Positions 39,100 through 51,930 of a DNA stretch of 64,000 nt are shown here, piece by piece (position 1 is the first letter of the stretch; each line of letters starts with the position of its first letter). The stretch covers positions 62,001-126,000 of the forward strand of contig NW_026729193.1 of assembly GCF_030272615.1 (NCBI RefSeq), given 5' to 3'. Position numbers and translations under genes: made by a program. The notes under the pieces are model-generated. The model was not told the DNA's origin and made no database searches. It worked only from the letters and a program-made list of their open reading frames with translations. This DNA comes from Cryptomeria japonica. Lineage: Eukaryota > Streptophyta > Pinopsida > Cupressales > Cupressaceae.

Positions 39100-41412
39100 A
39101 ATAGTTGTAACTCAGTTTTCTTGCTATCATTGTATTGTTTGTTTGCATCTTGTATTTTCTCTTGTCATACCACATTTATTGTAGGAATTTAAGCCTTTTT
39201 ATTATGGGTTTGGTCATTCTAAACCCAACAATTGATGTTGGTGTTGGTGTTTTGGCATCTGGAGACCATGGCTCATCCAAGCAAACGACCTCACAAGTTC
39301 ATCCCAAAATTGTGTCACAAGGTATTGTTTCTAGTACTCCTGATGTTGTTTTGTCATTGAAATATTTTGATAGTGCCTATGATTGGCTTGAAAGTATAAT
39401 AGGATTTTTTTTGGGAGGGTTCCACCTGAAAGCATGTTGTGTGACTGGGTTAACAAAGCTTGGGCCCCTCATGGGGTGTGGCTTGAGGACGTTAAAAATC
39501 TCCCCAAGGCTCTTTGGGTCCTAAAAAATGGGCCATGGTTTGTGCGGTCATCTCTAATGAAGAGAAGTTCAAGGTCCCAGTCTAGGTTCAATTCCCTAGC
39601 CTTCCTCTTCCTTATTTTTCATTCCTATAGACTATTGTCCAATCCATTGGAAAGGTGGTTTTCATGGAGTCAGATCGGTTTTTTCATGCTCGTCCTCAAA
39701 ATAGGGTTTGCATTGAAGTTGATTTATCTCTGGATCTTAAGAAAACCATTGATATTTGGGTTGGTAGATAATGTTTTTCTCACCGTGTGCTTTCTTTAAA
39801 TTTTCCCAATACCTACTATTGATGCCAATCCTCTAATAATAAGATTATGGATTGTCCTCTAGTTGCACCTCGCACTAAGTCCCCACCTAAAGACATTGCA
39901 CCCTCTCATCCTTTTGACACTAAGTCTGAAGAAGGGTGGACCACTATGGGTCATAAAAATAATTCTAAGCAAGATTCTTCTATTGCTTTGCACCCCTCTT
40001 CACATCCTGCTACTTAGGCTAATCCGGTTTCTACTCATGTGCATGCTAATGTGCAACTAGATGTTTCAAACCCTATTGATAAGGGGAAGGGTTCTGCTAA
40101 GGGGATCTCTCGCTCTACATGGGTGCGTACCCCTCAAGTGGCTTTAGTTATATTTTCTTAGCCTCTCTCATTGCACCATTCTCATAGTCCTTTTGGGCAG
40201 GATGGTGGTGATGATGAAGAAGTTTGTGATAAATGCAAGGTTCTTCTAGGTGATTCTTACCCTGTCTCTTGACTTGCTTCATATTTTCTGCAGTATAGAG
40301 ACTCCTCTCTTGAGGACAAGGACAATTTACATGATTTTGAATGATTAATTTTCTATCATGGAATGTTTGGGGTCTTCTTGACCTCGTCAGGAAATATTCT
40401 GTGTGGCATATTAAATACAATTATCTAGTATTTATGTTGTTTTCCTTCAAGAAGTTAAAATTATAGGTCTCATGTTAGTCACTGTATGTCGTGTGATTTG
40501 GCTAGATGGCCTGGTTTTTTCCTCATAACACAAATCTAGCTGAGGAGGTGTTCTTACTCTTCTCTCACCATGTTGGCATTCTGCTATAGTCGATCATGGG
40601 TTGGATCCCACTCAGTGCTTTTTGTGGGTCCTCATGTCAGTTGACAATTATTCCTTTGGGATCATTAATGTTTATGCTCCCAATGATGCTATAGAGCGGT
40701 CTTGTTTTTTGTGGTGGATAGCTGACTCTTTGCCACCTACCACTTGGGTGATGTGTGGGGATTTTAGTATGGTTGAAATGGCCTTCAATAAAGATGGCAT
40801 TTTGCCTTTTCAATGGATAGTTGGTGAATGAGAGACTTGGTTTCACATGCACAATAAATTGGATCTTTTTTATCCCAACACTAACCGCCACCCTTCTTAG
40901 TATGTATGACACACTTGGTGTAATTATAGAACTAGCTCTGACAAGATTTTTAAAGGACTTGATTGTGCCATGATCTTGGCTCAATCTTTTTTTTCTTTTG
41001 GGAAAAATCAAGTCCTTTCAGTTTTACCCCTTGTTGAAGTCACCTTGTCAGATCATTTTTCTATCAAGTTTAGAATTGAATGGTAGTCAAGTTGTATGAA
41101 TCCTTCTAAAACACATTTTTTCTCAATACTTCCTTGCTTAGTCATCCACCCACGTTGACCCACATCCAATAGGTCTAGAATCTTGAGAGTAGTCCCACTC
41201 AACTTGTTGGTTGGATTACAAAGTGAAATGATGCTATCCAACACACAACTCATTTTCTTCGCATCAATGAAAGAATACTAGATTTTTCTCATAGGCAATC
41301 CTATGAAACTACCACCAAAGATTTGAAATATTCCATTGAATCTTTGATGGCTAATCCCTTCATCCATGATTTACAGGTTAGGGTTTCCTAGCTTCACCAT
41401 CACTGTCAATCC
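39100..41412 (+). mobile_element. LINE 5' part: ORF1 plus endonuclease, no RT
   Basis: Forward frames give ORF1 of the DUF4283 type: WVNKAWAPHGVWLEDVKNL near 39,445 and SIGKVVFMESDRFFHARPQN, CIEVDLSLDLKKT in another frame at about 39,645-39,745. A polar linker with EEGWTTMGHKN follows. ORF2 begins at about 40,342 with INFLSWNVWGL, the start of the apurinic-type endonuclease. It continues with FGIINVYAPND, WVMCGDFSMVE (40,601-40,831) and a closing LSDHFS word near 41,050. Frame changes and stops break both ORFs. The sequence is cut near 41,412 by copia-derived DNA and no reverse transcriptase follows. The 5' end near 39,100 abuts AT-rich block B. Confidence 0.85.
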
Positions 41413-43503
41413 TAAAACATTAATAAAGCATCAATATCCACTTGATGAGTGTCAATTGCCAACAATCTCCCCCTTTGGAATTGATGAAAACACTCATGAA
41501 AAATGACTAAGTGTTGAAACCTGTACACCCAATCAAAATTTCTAAGGCTCACCCTTAGATCAAAAAATAACAAATCTGTAGCAACCTATCAACCCACAAA
41601 ATTGCATCCTTCTTTACATTTTCACTCTACTCTCCCTCTTTGACAACAATTCCAAAGATGGGATGCTCCTCAAAACCTATATACATGGATATCCTGATAC
41701 ATTATACATACATGAAGATATCTTCAAAAATGGTCTTCAAAAATCCTATGTGAGTATCCCACCCATTCTTCAAGTTATCCAAAATTGTGATGAATGCACT
41801 AAAAACATAGGCATGAATCTCCACATCCTTCAACTTAGTTGAAACAGGTTGTGCCAAATCCTTCATACAATCTACTTTAATACCCAGCATGGTGTCCAAC
41901 CGGGGGGCAATTAGGTTATGAAGTTCACCAACTCTCCTCAAAATTTCATCTCTATCTATATTAAGGCTCGCGATTTGATCATTTAGAGGCATTACTTGCC
42001 TTATATGATGTTGGTTAGGGCTACATTTGAGTGAATTGACTATGAAATTCTAGCTAGCTTACCCTAACAAATACCAATATTCTTGTCTATATCAACTGTA
42101 AATTTGGGCAAAATAAGACAAGACTTATATATCTTTACACTTTTAGATAGTGCCTCAGAGATTGTTTGCAAACCCTTTTTTAGTATCACTCTTTAATCCT
42201 ATATCATCTTCCAGAATGTTTACATACGAACCTCCTTAAATCTATCTAGTACCTGCTTGGTAGAAGACTTCTCCAATGATTCAAAATTGGTATTTACATT
42301 ATTAATCAACTAAAATATATTACCAGAGGGGTTAGCATTTGGATCTAGTTGAATGTTCGGTACCACCTTATGAAAAACATCAATAGACATCTGAATAAGT
42401 TTTTTGTCTTCACTCTTTGAATTTACTAAGTTCTAACTGGCTTAGCCTAGATTGTTGTAGCTACCATTAACCTTTATGTCAGGGACATCTGTCCGATATA
42501 AATAGGTTTATCAAAATTAATGGATATGTATGGGAGAATTGATTTCCCTTTGTCCTTAGGAGAGTCAATTTCCATAGCTACTAAGACATTGACAAATATT
42601 TTCTCTACCTTCTCTGGAGCCTTATCCTTCTCTGCCTCTTCTTTTCCTGCAACTAGTTGTTGCTCAGTAAGAACTTCTTCTTTATCCTTTACTTATGCAC
42701 TGGTCTCACCACTTGGTACAGTAACATCCTTAGGGGTCTCTTGAGCCTCTTCACCTTTTATCTCCACTATGTCCAGAGGATTTTAACTATTTGTAGTATC
42801 AAGGTTCGAATGGGTCTGGTCTGCCGAATGAGAGGTGTCATCCTTCTAAGATTCATCTTCATTGGTTGGTACCCAATTAATATTTAGAAACTTTCTCCAT
42901 ATGTATTTTTGTTCTTTTCTCATTTTTTCAACCCTACCAACCATAAGCCTTTTCACTCTAGTCTTGCTTATGAATTTCTTCCGGTTGGCCAGATCCATAA
43001 GTCTATCAACTTCTTCTTGAGATATGCAAGCACTTATGTTTATCAATTCTCTCTCTTTCATTTCTTTATCTAATTTGCTTTTTGTTAGTCTCCTAACATC
43101 AAGAATATTATACAAATCTTTAGGAATACTACATTCTAGCTCAATTAATGACGCCGAAGTTATGCAGATGCAACACAATAGCTTCCTCAACTTCTCTTTG
43201 CTAACTTTCATGAAAATCATCAAACTATACATTGATTTTATTAAGATTACCATCCTTAACAATTTCATCAATTAGCTCTTTTATAGTTAATGGAAGAATA
43301 GAGGTATGTTTACCCTCTACCTTGCCACATTCAAGGTCCTTATCAAACTATGTTAATACCCTTCTTCCTCTCTTAGCCCTATTGGTTAGAATAGGTTAAG
43401 ATTTAGTCTTCTTTCTTTGCTTACCACCGGACTGAGGTTTCTTGATTACTTTGAAAAACTTACCTTTCTTCTTCACTTTCTCTGCTTCCTCATCTAATTC
43501 AGT
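41413..43503 (-). mobile_element. 3' part of a Sirevirus-like copia fossil
   Basis: On the minus strand, a purine-rich tract (AAAGGGGGAGAT, plus 41,465-41,477) is followed directly by TGTTGG, the normal polypurine tract to LTR junction. Only about 50 bp of LTR remains before LINE sequence. Upstream, two partly open stretches (43,271-42,846 and 41,992-41,702) are charged and helix-prone without a domain I recognise. They occupy the position where Sireviruses often carry an extra reading frame after the polymerase. Fossil, with several breaks. Confidence 0.5.
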
Positions 43504-45341
43504 TGTTGGACACAATGGATCACTAAGAGGGGGGTGAATCAGTGATTTGAACATTTTTTACTTAATCAGAGCTATACTGGTTCAATATGAGATACACAAG
43601 ATGCAGACCGATTACCAAAGAAAAGTAAACAGAGTGTGTAGGAAAAATAACTAAAGGATTAATACATCACACACATGAAGATGCAACACATAACACCAAA
43701 TGTACAAGGAAAACCCAATGTGGGAAAAACCTCGGTGAGAATAGCTGCTAGAGATCTTTTGCTCCAATCCAACCTCACAATGAAAAGATCTGATTACAAA
43801 TTTTAGGGCACCAACCCAAGGAGCACCAACCCCTGACTTATGAGCATCAACTCAAAGGAGCACCAACCCCTACAAAATTTATAAGCTACAACCCCTGCAC
43901 TCAACAATATGAAAAACTCAAATAAACAATTTGGATCCTTGCTGCAAATGAACTTTTGCAACCTTTCAAAACTTTGCACTGTCAGTTTTTATCTTACCGA
44001 TTTATATCAACTCAACACACATTGCAACTTAGCATTCCTTCTATTTCTAACTCTCCTTAATTTTCTTTCCCTCTCTTCTACTGAAATCAAATTGCACTTG
44101 GTCACTCTCTATCAAGTACTGCTTCTTTCAGTTTGTCACCTCTACATTCTATGCTCACTCTGGCAATTTGTTCCTTACACTAGTTTACCTTGCTTCTCCT
44201 TACCAGTACAATCTTCACTCACAAACACTTCAAGTGTTTTTCTCTTTGACTCTTAGATAACAATTTCACTCTCTTCTTTACCCTTTAGTAGCAGCAACTC
44301 TATCTGTCTTAGGTTGCCATATTTTAAACTGAAGCTTTCCTGCCAAAAAACTAATTCAAATAGAGGATGGCTAGGGTTTACCTCTCTCGACCAAATCTGC
44401 ATCCAATCTAATCCGATCAGCCTTGGATCACAAACCTGCATTGAAGGAGTAAGCCACCATGCATTTTTCATCTTTCCAAAGTATGTTTGCCAAAAATAGC
44501 AAACACGACCATGATTTCTGGCCTTGAAATCTGTCGACTCATTTATGACCCAACTGTTTCCTTCTTGAGGTCCTCTTGCAATCTGATTTCCTTGCTTCAA
44601 TCCAAGTGCCAACAACTCCCTGATCTTTCTCTGTGATTCATTTTTCCTTAAGCCGCATCAATTTGTTATCGACCCGTGATTTGTGGCTATTTCATTTAAT
44701 AGCGACTAACTACTCCAACAACCATATGAATGGAAACTTCACCGGCCTCTGCATGCACACCACCTTAGTTGCATGTGGCATCACATCGACATACACTCAG
44801 CTCATCGACACAAGGTCGGTTTAAACTTTATCATTCATCAAACTCATACATGCACAAGCCCTTATCAGTGAGACCTTCTCCTACTACTAAATCGATAGTA
44901 TACACTACACCGGTAGCACAACTTCACCTTTGGTGGTCTGTAATCTCTTTGTCACTCTGCCTCTTTATCACAAACATTATCAAAAGTAAACAACCAACAT
45001 TTATACTAGTTACAACTCATCATGCCAACACACAACTTCATATCACCTCTTATAGGTGATGTCACTGATAGTCTCGATAATTTTTTTTTTTTTTTCAATA
45101 TGTCAGGGGTATCCCCGTGACCCAGTCCAATGAACTAACCTACCTTACCTTGGGCTTACTTTTATTGCCAAGTTGGGGCCAGGAAGGGGCGAACTGAGGT
45201 GAGACTAGTCCCCTAGGGGTTGAATCCAAAGCCTTTATGTTAATCTTCCTTATGTCGGCTCCTCTTCTTCATACCGGGTTGACATACCTCTACCGGTATC
45301 CTACAATACCAGTTGACATCAATGACAACTCAATACCAACA
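43504..45341 (-). repeat. 3' LTR of a Sirevirus-like copia fossil
   Basis: Bounded by TGTTGG and CCAACA. On the minus strand it starts right after a polypurine tract and ends in ...TGTCCAACA. Length is 1,838 bp, including a poly(A)-ended insertion at about 45,072-45,235. It contains the agaggggggtgaatcagtg type word common in such LTRs. Confidence 0.75.
45072..45235 (-). mobile_element. Short poly(A)-ended insertion inside the LTR (SINE-like or LINE tail)
   Basis: On the minus strand about 150 bp of noticeably more GC-rich sequence ends in a run of about 15 A. It lies inside AT-richer LTR sequence. A word ggttgaatcc near 45,218 is close to a tRNA-type B box, but it would be in the opposite orientation to the A tail, so a tRNA-derived SINE is not supported. 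A very short LINE 3' end is as likely. No target duplication was resolved. Confidence 0.4.
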
Positions 45342-45480
45342 ATCTCCCCCTTTACCATTGATGTCAACATTGTCTATTCCATTTTCTCTCCACCTTTGAC
45401 AGCAATGGGAAAGGGAACCTTAGCCTGACACCAATAATCTCTCCCTTGGCTACACCCGGTTAGGACACAATCTCCCCTTG
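45342..45480 (-). promoter_or_regulatory. Multiple polypurine tracts before the LTR
   Basis: Three related minus-strand tracts of the AAGGGGAGATTGT type lie at plus 45,342-45,354, 45,437-45,449 and 45,468-45,480. Repeated polypurine tracts upstream of the 3' LTR are a known mark of the Sirevirus group. Confidence 0.7.
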
Positions 45481-45559
45481 TGTCAATGCTTCATGATTCA
45501 AGAGTCATAAGAGAGTAACAAAGATTGACTCCCCTGGAATAATACATTCTCATGCACAT

Positions 45560-46705
45560 TTAAGTGTTGTTGAATGGTGGGACAACTCCCATCTTTTTTC
45601 TTAAGTACTCAAATGGACCTAAAGGAAGTGGCTTGGTAAATATGTCAGCAATCTGCTCACCAGTTGGAACATATTCAACTATGACCTCCTTGTCTGCTAC
45701 CTTCTCCCTCAAGAAGTGATACTTGATTACAATGTGTTTTGTTCTTGAATGCATTACTGGATTCTTGGAGATGTTGATTGCACTTGAGTTATCACCCCAG
45801 ATTGGAATAGGATTTGGTATCTCCACATGTATTTCCTTCAATGTCTGCTTCATCCATAGCACTTGTGAGCAACATGTAGAAGCAACAGCTATATATTCAG
45901 CCTCAGTAGTAGATAATGACACTGAGTCTTTCTTCTTATTGTGCCATGATACTAACTGATCTCCTAAGTAGAAATCACCTCCACTTGTACTTTTCCAATC
46001 ATCAATACTTCCTGCCCAATTTGCATTAGTATAAGCCTGCAAAGAGAAGTCTCCTTTCTTTGGATACCATAGGCCATAGCTGGTAGTTCCTTCCAGACAC
46101 CTAAAAATTCTTCTGACTGCATTTAGGTGAGACTTTTTAGGAGCAGCTTGGAATCTTGCTACCATGCAAACAACTTGTACAATATCTGGTCTAGATGTTG
46201 TTAAATATAATAGACTACCAATCATAGACCTATACAGTGTTTGTTCAACTTCCGGTGACTCAACTAGTTTTCTCAACTTACAATCAGTAACCATGGGAGT
46301 ACTTACTGGTTTGTTGTCCTCCATTTGAAATTTCTTCAGCATGTCTTTCACATACTTGGTTTGGGAGATAAAAATTCCTTTTGCCTGTTGTGAGATCTGC
46401 AAACCAATAAAATAAGACAACTCACCTAACATAGACATCTCAAATTTTGTCTTCATTTGATCTTCAAATTCTTTGTACATGATGTCCTTGTCGCCACCAA
46501 AGATAATATCATCCACATATACAACCACTATAATCATGAGATCTCCATTTACCTTGACATACAAGTTACTATTTGCATTCCCTTTATGGAATCCTTGCTC
46601 AAGTATTTATCCAACCAGGAATACCATGCTCTGGGCGATTGCTTCAAACTATACAAGGCTTTCTTCAACTGGCATACAAAACTCTCATTATCATCAAAAA
46701 AATAA
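45560..46705 (-). mobile_element. RT-RNase H part of the Sirevirus-like copia fossil
   Basis: A long open stretch encodes the C-terminal copia reverse transcriptase and RNase H: VVVYVDDIIFGG, FEMSMLGELSYFIGLQI, YRSMIGSLLYLTTSRPDI, LSTTEAEYIAVAS, NPVMHSRTKHI and EQIADIFTKPL. The wording fits the SIRE lineage. The element is cut at about 46,705, where an unrelated repeat ORF begins; gag, protease and integrase are absent. It is a fossil with few breaks in the surviving part. Confidence 0.9.
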
Positions 46706-48215
46706 ATCTTTTTGTTAAAGTATTTTGCAGAGACCAGAGCGCTAGAATTTGGGGTAGCCTTGACCAATGAGGTAGGGGGATTCACTATTGCAAAGGGAGA
46801 CTTTGTGAAGCTTTTCCGTTTCACCTTTCTATGTTCAATTTTATCCTTAATAGGAAGAAAGGAGGTTGAACTCTTCGAAGCCATCTCCTGGCTCAGCCTA
46901 GACATTTCCTCAACTTTTCTCTGAAGGACCTCCTACCTCTCCTTCAACTCCATCGGTGTATTTCTCTCAGCCCTCGAAGACAACTTCCCATTAAGATCAT
47001 CATTTTCCTCCATCACCCATTTGTCATCCCTAGCCCTCACTTTTGCCACTACTTCAAGCATGTTTATCTTTCTTATAGCAACATCATACTATAAGTAACA
47101 ATTTAATAACCATTTCCTATCACCCATTCTCTTCCAACTTAGACACTTTTACTTCCAAATTATGGGAGCTGGGATTCGGGATAGAAACATCTTATCCAGG
47201 TGGGAATGGGGCAACCTCCTCTAAGGCAACAAGAGACAAGTCAAACTTAGAGGCCAAGGAGGACTCAAATTACTCCAAAGCCTTCTCCTCATTATATTCC
47301 ACCAACTCCACATCTTTAGAAGGTGGGGTTAGGATAATTTTTTGTTTTGCCCCTTTGTTAGGGTTGAAACTAGTAGGAACAAGCTTGGGTTTAGTTGAAG
47401 AAACAACATTGGATTAGGAAGCTCCATTAATAAATTTGAATCTGACAAAGGACTAGGCAAAATCAATGGGGCCCCAGTGGGTGGGGATTAAGCTAAGTGG
47501 ATTTTGTAAAGCCTTAGAATTAGCCATTGATGAAGAGGAAGAGAATTTTTAGATTTAGCCTTAGTAACTGTTTGCATTAGCGAAGAACATACATTGTACC
47601 TTAGATTATTTAGCACTGGGAAGAGCTGGGTATGGAGTCCTTTAAACCTTCCTTCCAATGTGACATATTTCATCAACAATAGGGTTTCACCCTTCTATAT
47701 CACTATTAGGTCTTCTCTATTATAACCACTTTATAGTCTTGAAACCCCTTCTTTAGGCTTGAAAAATCTCTTAAGTTCATCTTTGTAAGACCCTTTTAGC
47801 TTCTTAGGAAAAGTATTTCCTTTCAATGATAACCCAATAATAGTAGCTATCATGTCCAAAGAGACTTTAAAGGCAACTCCCCCGATTTTCACCTCACCCT
47901 TCTCCCACAAATGAGCAAATTTTTCAGAGAGATCAAGATCAAAGCCTTGCATTCCTTCAACATAATTTGCTAGGTTACCCTTAACAATTTTCAACTAGAG
48001 CTTTACATCAACTATTATGTTCAATTTGAATGAGGTTAGCGATCATAGAGAACCTAGTGGTGAAAACCATTGGGGAGAAACAAAAACTAGTAGTATGAAA
48101 AAGACAACACTTAGACGGGTTGGGAAAAGTCTGATTGCAATTTGAATGAGACATCTGCCACGTATACATTAAATGACTGGCATAAAGGGTGGTGATGCAA
48201 ACAAAATAGGCAATC
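46706..48215 (-). repeat. Unclassified repeat-encoded ORF
   Basis: On the minus strand, about 47,994-47,731 reads a globular stretch with GFDLDLSEKFAHLWEKG and VSLDMIATIIGLSLKGN. A further stretch around 47,680-47,490 carries YVTLEGRF. Then comes a charged coiled-coil-like region (about 47,060-46,860, EEMSRLSQEMASK) and a Ser/Lys-rich end truncated at about 46,706. The end region recurs at 14,256-14,735, so the sequence is repetitive. I recognise no catalytic domain. It could be the upstream ORF of a plant retroelement or a host-derived captured gene. Broken by stops. Confidence 0.45.
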
Positions 48216-48660
48216 TTTTGATTATACTTCATCATGAGTCTTTATGTCATTAAAGATAATGACATGAACCATATCTAGGATATCATAAACACCCATCCAT
48301 TTTTTCAAACCATTGAAAAATGGGCCCAAAGATGCTAGCCTATTGACAACTTTATTCCCTTCTCTTTTTATATTCCTAAAACTGACATCGCTCATCCTAT
48401 GTGTGAGATCCCTATACTTGGCAATAAGGTGATCACATTTCCAATCAAGTTTGGCTTCATTTCTAAGCATTAAAATAGTGTATTTTGAATCACCTTCTAT
48501 GATGATTTGACTATACCCTCTATCTTCCATAATAACTAAACCATAATAGGCCGCTACCACCTATGCCACACTAGAAGTTTTTGTCCCCAAGTTGGTCACA
48601 TAGGCTAGGACCAAATTACCCATGAATCACTCCACCCCCGCCTGCTCGACCTGGATTTCC
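48216..48660 (-). mobile_element. LINE RNase H fragment, minus strand
   Basis: On the minus strand, from about 48,625 the text GNLVLAYVTNLGTKTSSVA, a stop, then VVAAYYGLVIMEDRGYSQII, EGDSKYTILML, SFRNIKREGNKVVNRLASLG follows the plant-type RNase H fold found at the end of LINE ORF2. The acidic EGDS and N..A..LA.LG landmarks are in place. The first third of the domain is missing, with one stop at the expected Glu of SSVAE. It ends shortly after the domain. Confidence 0.8.
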
Positions 48661-49349
48661 CTTAGAAGAACTTTTGAATTTCAATTTCAGCCAACTAGAG
48701 GAGGGGGGGAGAGGGGAAGTGGGGGCCAAGGCTCTATGCTTGTTTTCTTAATCAACTCAACTACTTTTATTCCTACAATTATTTATTTAAATAAATATTT
48801 CTTAAAAATGAAAATAATGAACCTTCTTAATTTATAGCAATTAAAATATTTTAAATAACTTTTAATATTTTTAGAGAAAAGATTAGAAAAAAATTAATTG
48901 TATTCTATAACATCCCTTATTTTTGACACCATATAAACATAATTTCTCTCAAAAACCAGGTTTGAGCCTCTAGAACAATGAAAACTCAAATATTACTTTT
49001 ATTCTTTAAATATGTAACATCCCTTCTTTTGAATCCACATAAGCATAATCTCCCCTAAAAATCAGTATTCCGCCTCTACGAGCTTCGAACTAGATAAAAG
49101 AAATCCTGAAGGAGAAGAAAAGCATCTAAAGACCACTTTTGACTCAGTAATCGAAGTTTTCTGGTGATTAATCTTCACGTCAAAAATTTAATTTAATACA
49201 GCGACTAGAACAATCCTCGTGGAGATAGAATCAGCTACGAAATTTAATGTTTTGGTATATTATTTCAATGTAGTACGAAAATATATTGACTTTGTTATTT
49301 GCCAATTTCAAATTATTCACTGTACTCCATCGTTAACATGTGGTCGGCT

Positions 49350-49490
49350 TAGCGCGTGGGGTACAGAGCCTTTTAATACATGTGAACAAGTCAGTTCCGC
49401 CTGTTAGGGCCAGAAAAAATAAAAAAATTATGAAATTTCCGCGTGTGTCGTTACGTGTAAACTTTGGTTATGTTCTATTACAAAAGGTTG
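49350..49490 (+). promoter_or_regulatory. Decayed promoter of peroxidase copy B
   Basis: The single copy of the 45-bp unit lies at about 49,350-49,394 with GCGCGT at 49,352-49,357, and CCGCGT at 49,439-49,444. The site matching copy A's TATAAAA reads TACAAAA (49,479-49,485), a change expected to weaken a TATA box. Confidence 0.6.
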
Positions 49491-49611
49491 TCAATCTCTA
49501 CTCCACAATACATAGATTTGATTGCTTAGACATTCGACTACACTTAGTCGACGAGCTTTCGATTAGGTTGCATAGATTTTTCCCCTGAGAAAGAAGTCTC
49601 AGTTTGCAACG

Positions 49612-50899
<1,288 letters not shown>

Positions 50900-50970
50900 T
50901 AGCCATAACACATGGACGAGTTTTTTGGTATTATATGCTTATATTTGCTGTAGTATTCATGATTCACTTT

Positions 50971-50976
50971 AATAGA
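50971..50976 (+). terminator. Altered poly(A) signal of peroxidase copy B
   Basis: AATAGA stands where copy A has AATAAA. No other AATAAA was seen in the next 200 bp. Confidence 0.45.
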
Positions 50977-51439
50977 TATGGATTGTGGTAATTTTTTATC
51001 AGATATTAAATATTGAGCACAAAGTTCTCATTGTTCGTGCGTCAAAATTAATGCATACAGATTTGCGAGTGGTAAAATATATTCAGATAGTACTTGAATG
51101 CCTACGGCTGAAAACTTAAAATAGAATTCGAAAATTATGGCTAATGCGATGATGGATCTAATGCTCCAAAAACAGAAATAACTATAGAATCGCATCGGAG
51201 AGCATTAAATTCTCTTAGAATATTTATACATCTCAAAATTTATTATTTTTTATAAATGTTAATATAAATATTTATTCACAATACTGGTAGTTAATTGATC
51301 TTAAATTTAAATGTATTAAAAGCTAGAATTAAATATGTCAGAATTCTATTAGCAGAAAGTGTCTCAGAAAAATATAATTTACAGCCATTTAAAAACTATA
51401 TATTTTTAAATTTTTTAAGATAAATAATATTGAATTTTA

Positions 51440-51930
51440 ATTATAATACAAACATAAAAGATGGAGAGGAGGAAGGGAAGCACTAGGGTTTTTGGAGGTG
51501 GGGATATTACAGGAGATTCAGAGGAAGGCAATGATGATGGAGATGGGAATTGTGAAGATGATGGCCATGGTGTGTGGATCCGCCTGGTCAATGGCTTGGC
51601 CTACTTTTGGGAAGTTATAATTCTAGGGTACTTGGTTTTGCCTTCTCCTATCTGATGCCCTATTTTGGGTTTGTTGGAGGTCATTTTCTGTGCCATAGGT
51701 GTGCTTGTGAGGGGTTTTTGCCCTCATCTCCCTTGTTCTCTTAGCCTGGCTCATTCTTCGGGTCCCCTTTGCAAATCTCATGGTGACATTTTGGATCCCC
51801 ATTGCGGCTCTCGTGGTGGCTTCTATTTGTTTGGGTTTCCTGTTGTGCCCTTGTTCATGGGTCTTCTCCATACCTTGCTCGTGGGTTTGTCTTTTGCTTG
51901 CATTGGGCATAGTTCAAGGTAGGTGACAAG
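51440..51930 (+). other. GC-richer patch with short unknown frames
   Basis: Composition differs from the AT-rich surroundings. A frame at 51,461-51,655 begins with an acidic Gly/Asp-rich stretch and turns hydrophobic; a second at 51,665-51,922 is Cys-, Gly- and Leu-rich. Neither shows a known domain, and an opposing frame overlaps. It is probably old repeat sequence inserted at the right edge of the peroxidase duplicon. Confidence 0.3.

Noticed and set aside
44253-44615. 120-codon minus-strand open frame
   Set aside because: It lies wholly inside the copia LTR, has no recognisable domain and overlaps plus-strand frames. Chance or LTR-derived.
45072-45235. tRNA-derived SINE call
   Set aside because: The only B-box-like word is oriented opposite to the poly(A) tail and no A box was found, so only a generic retroposon call is kept.
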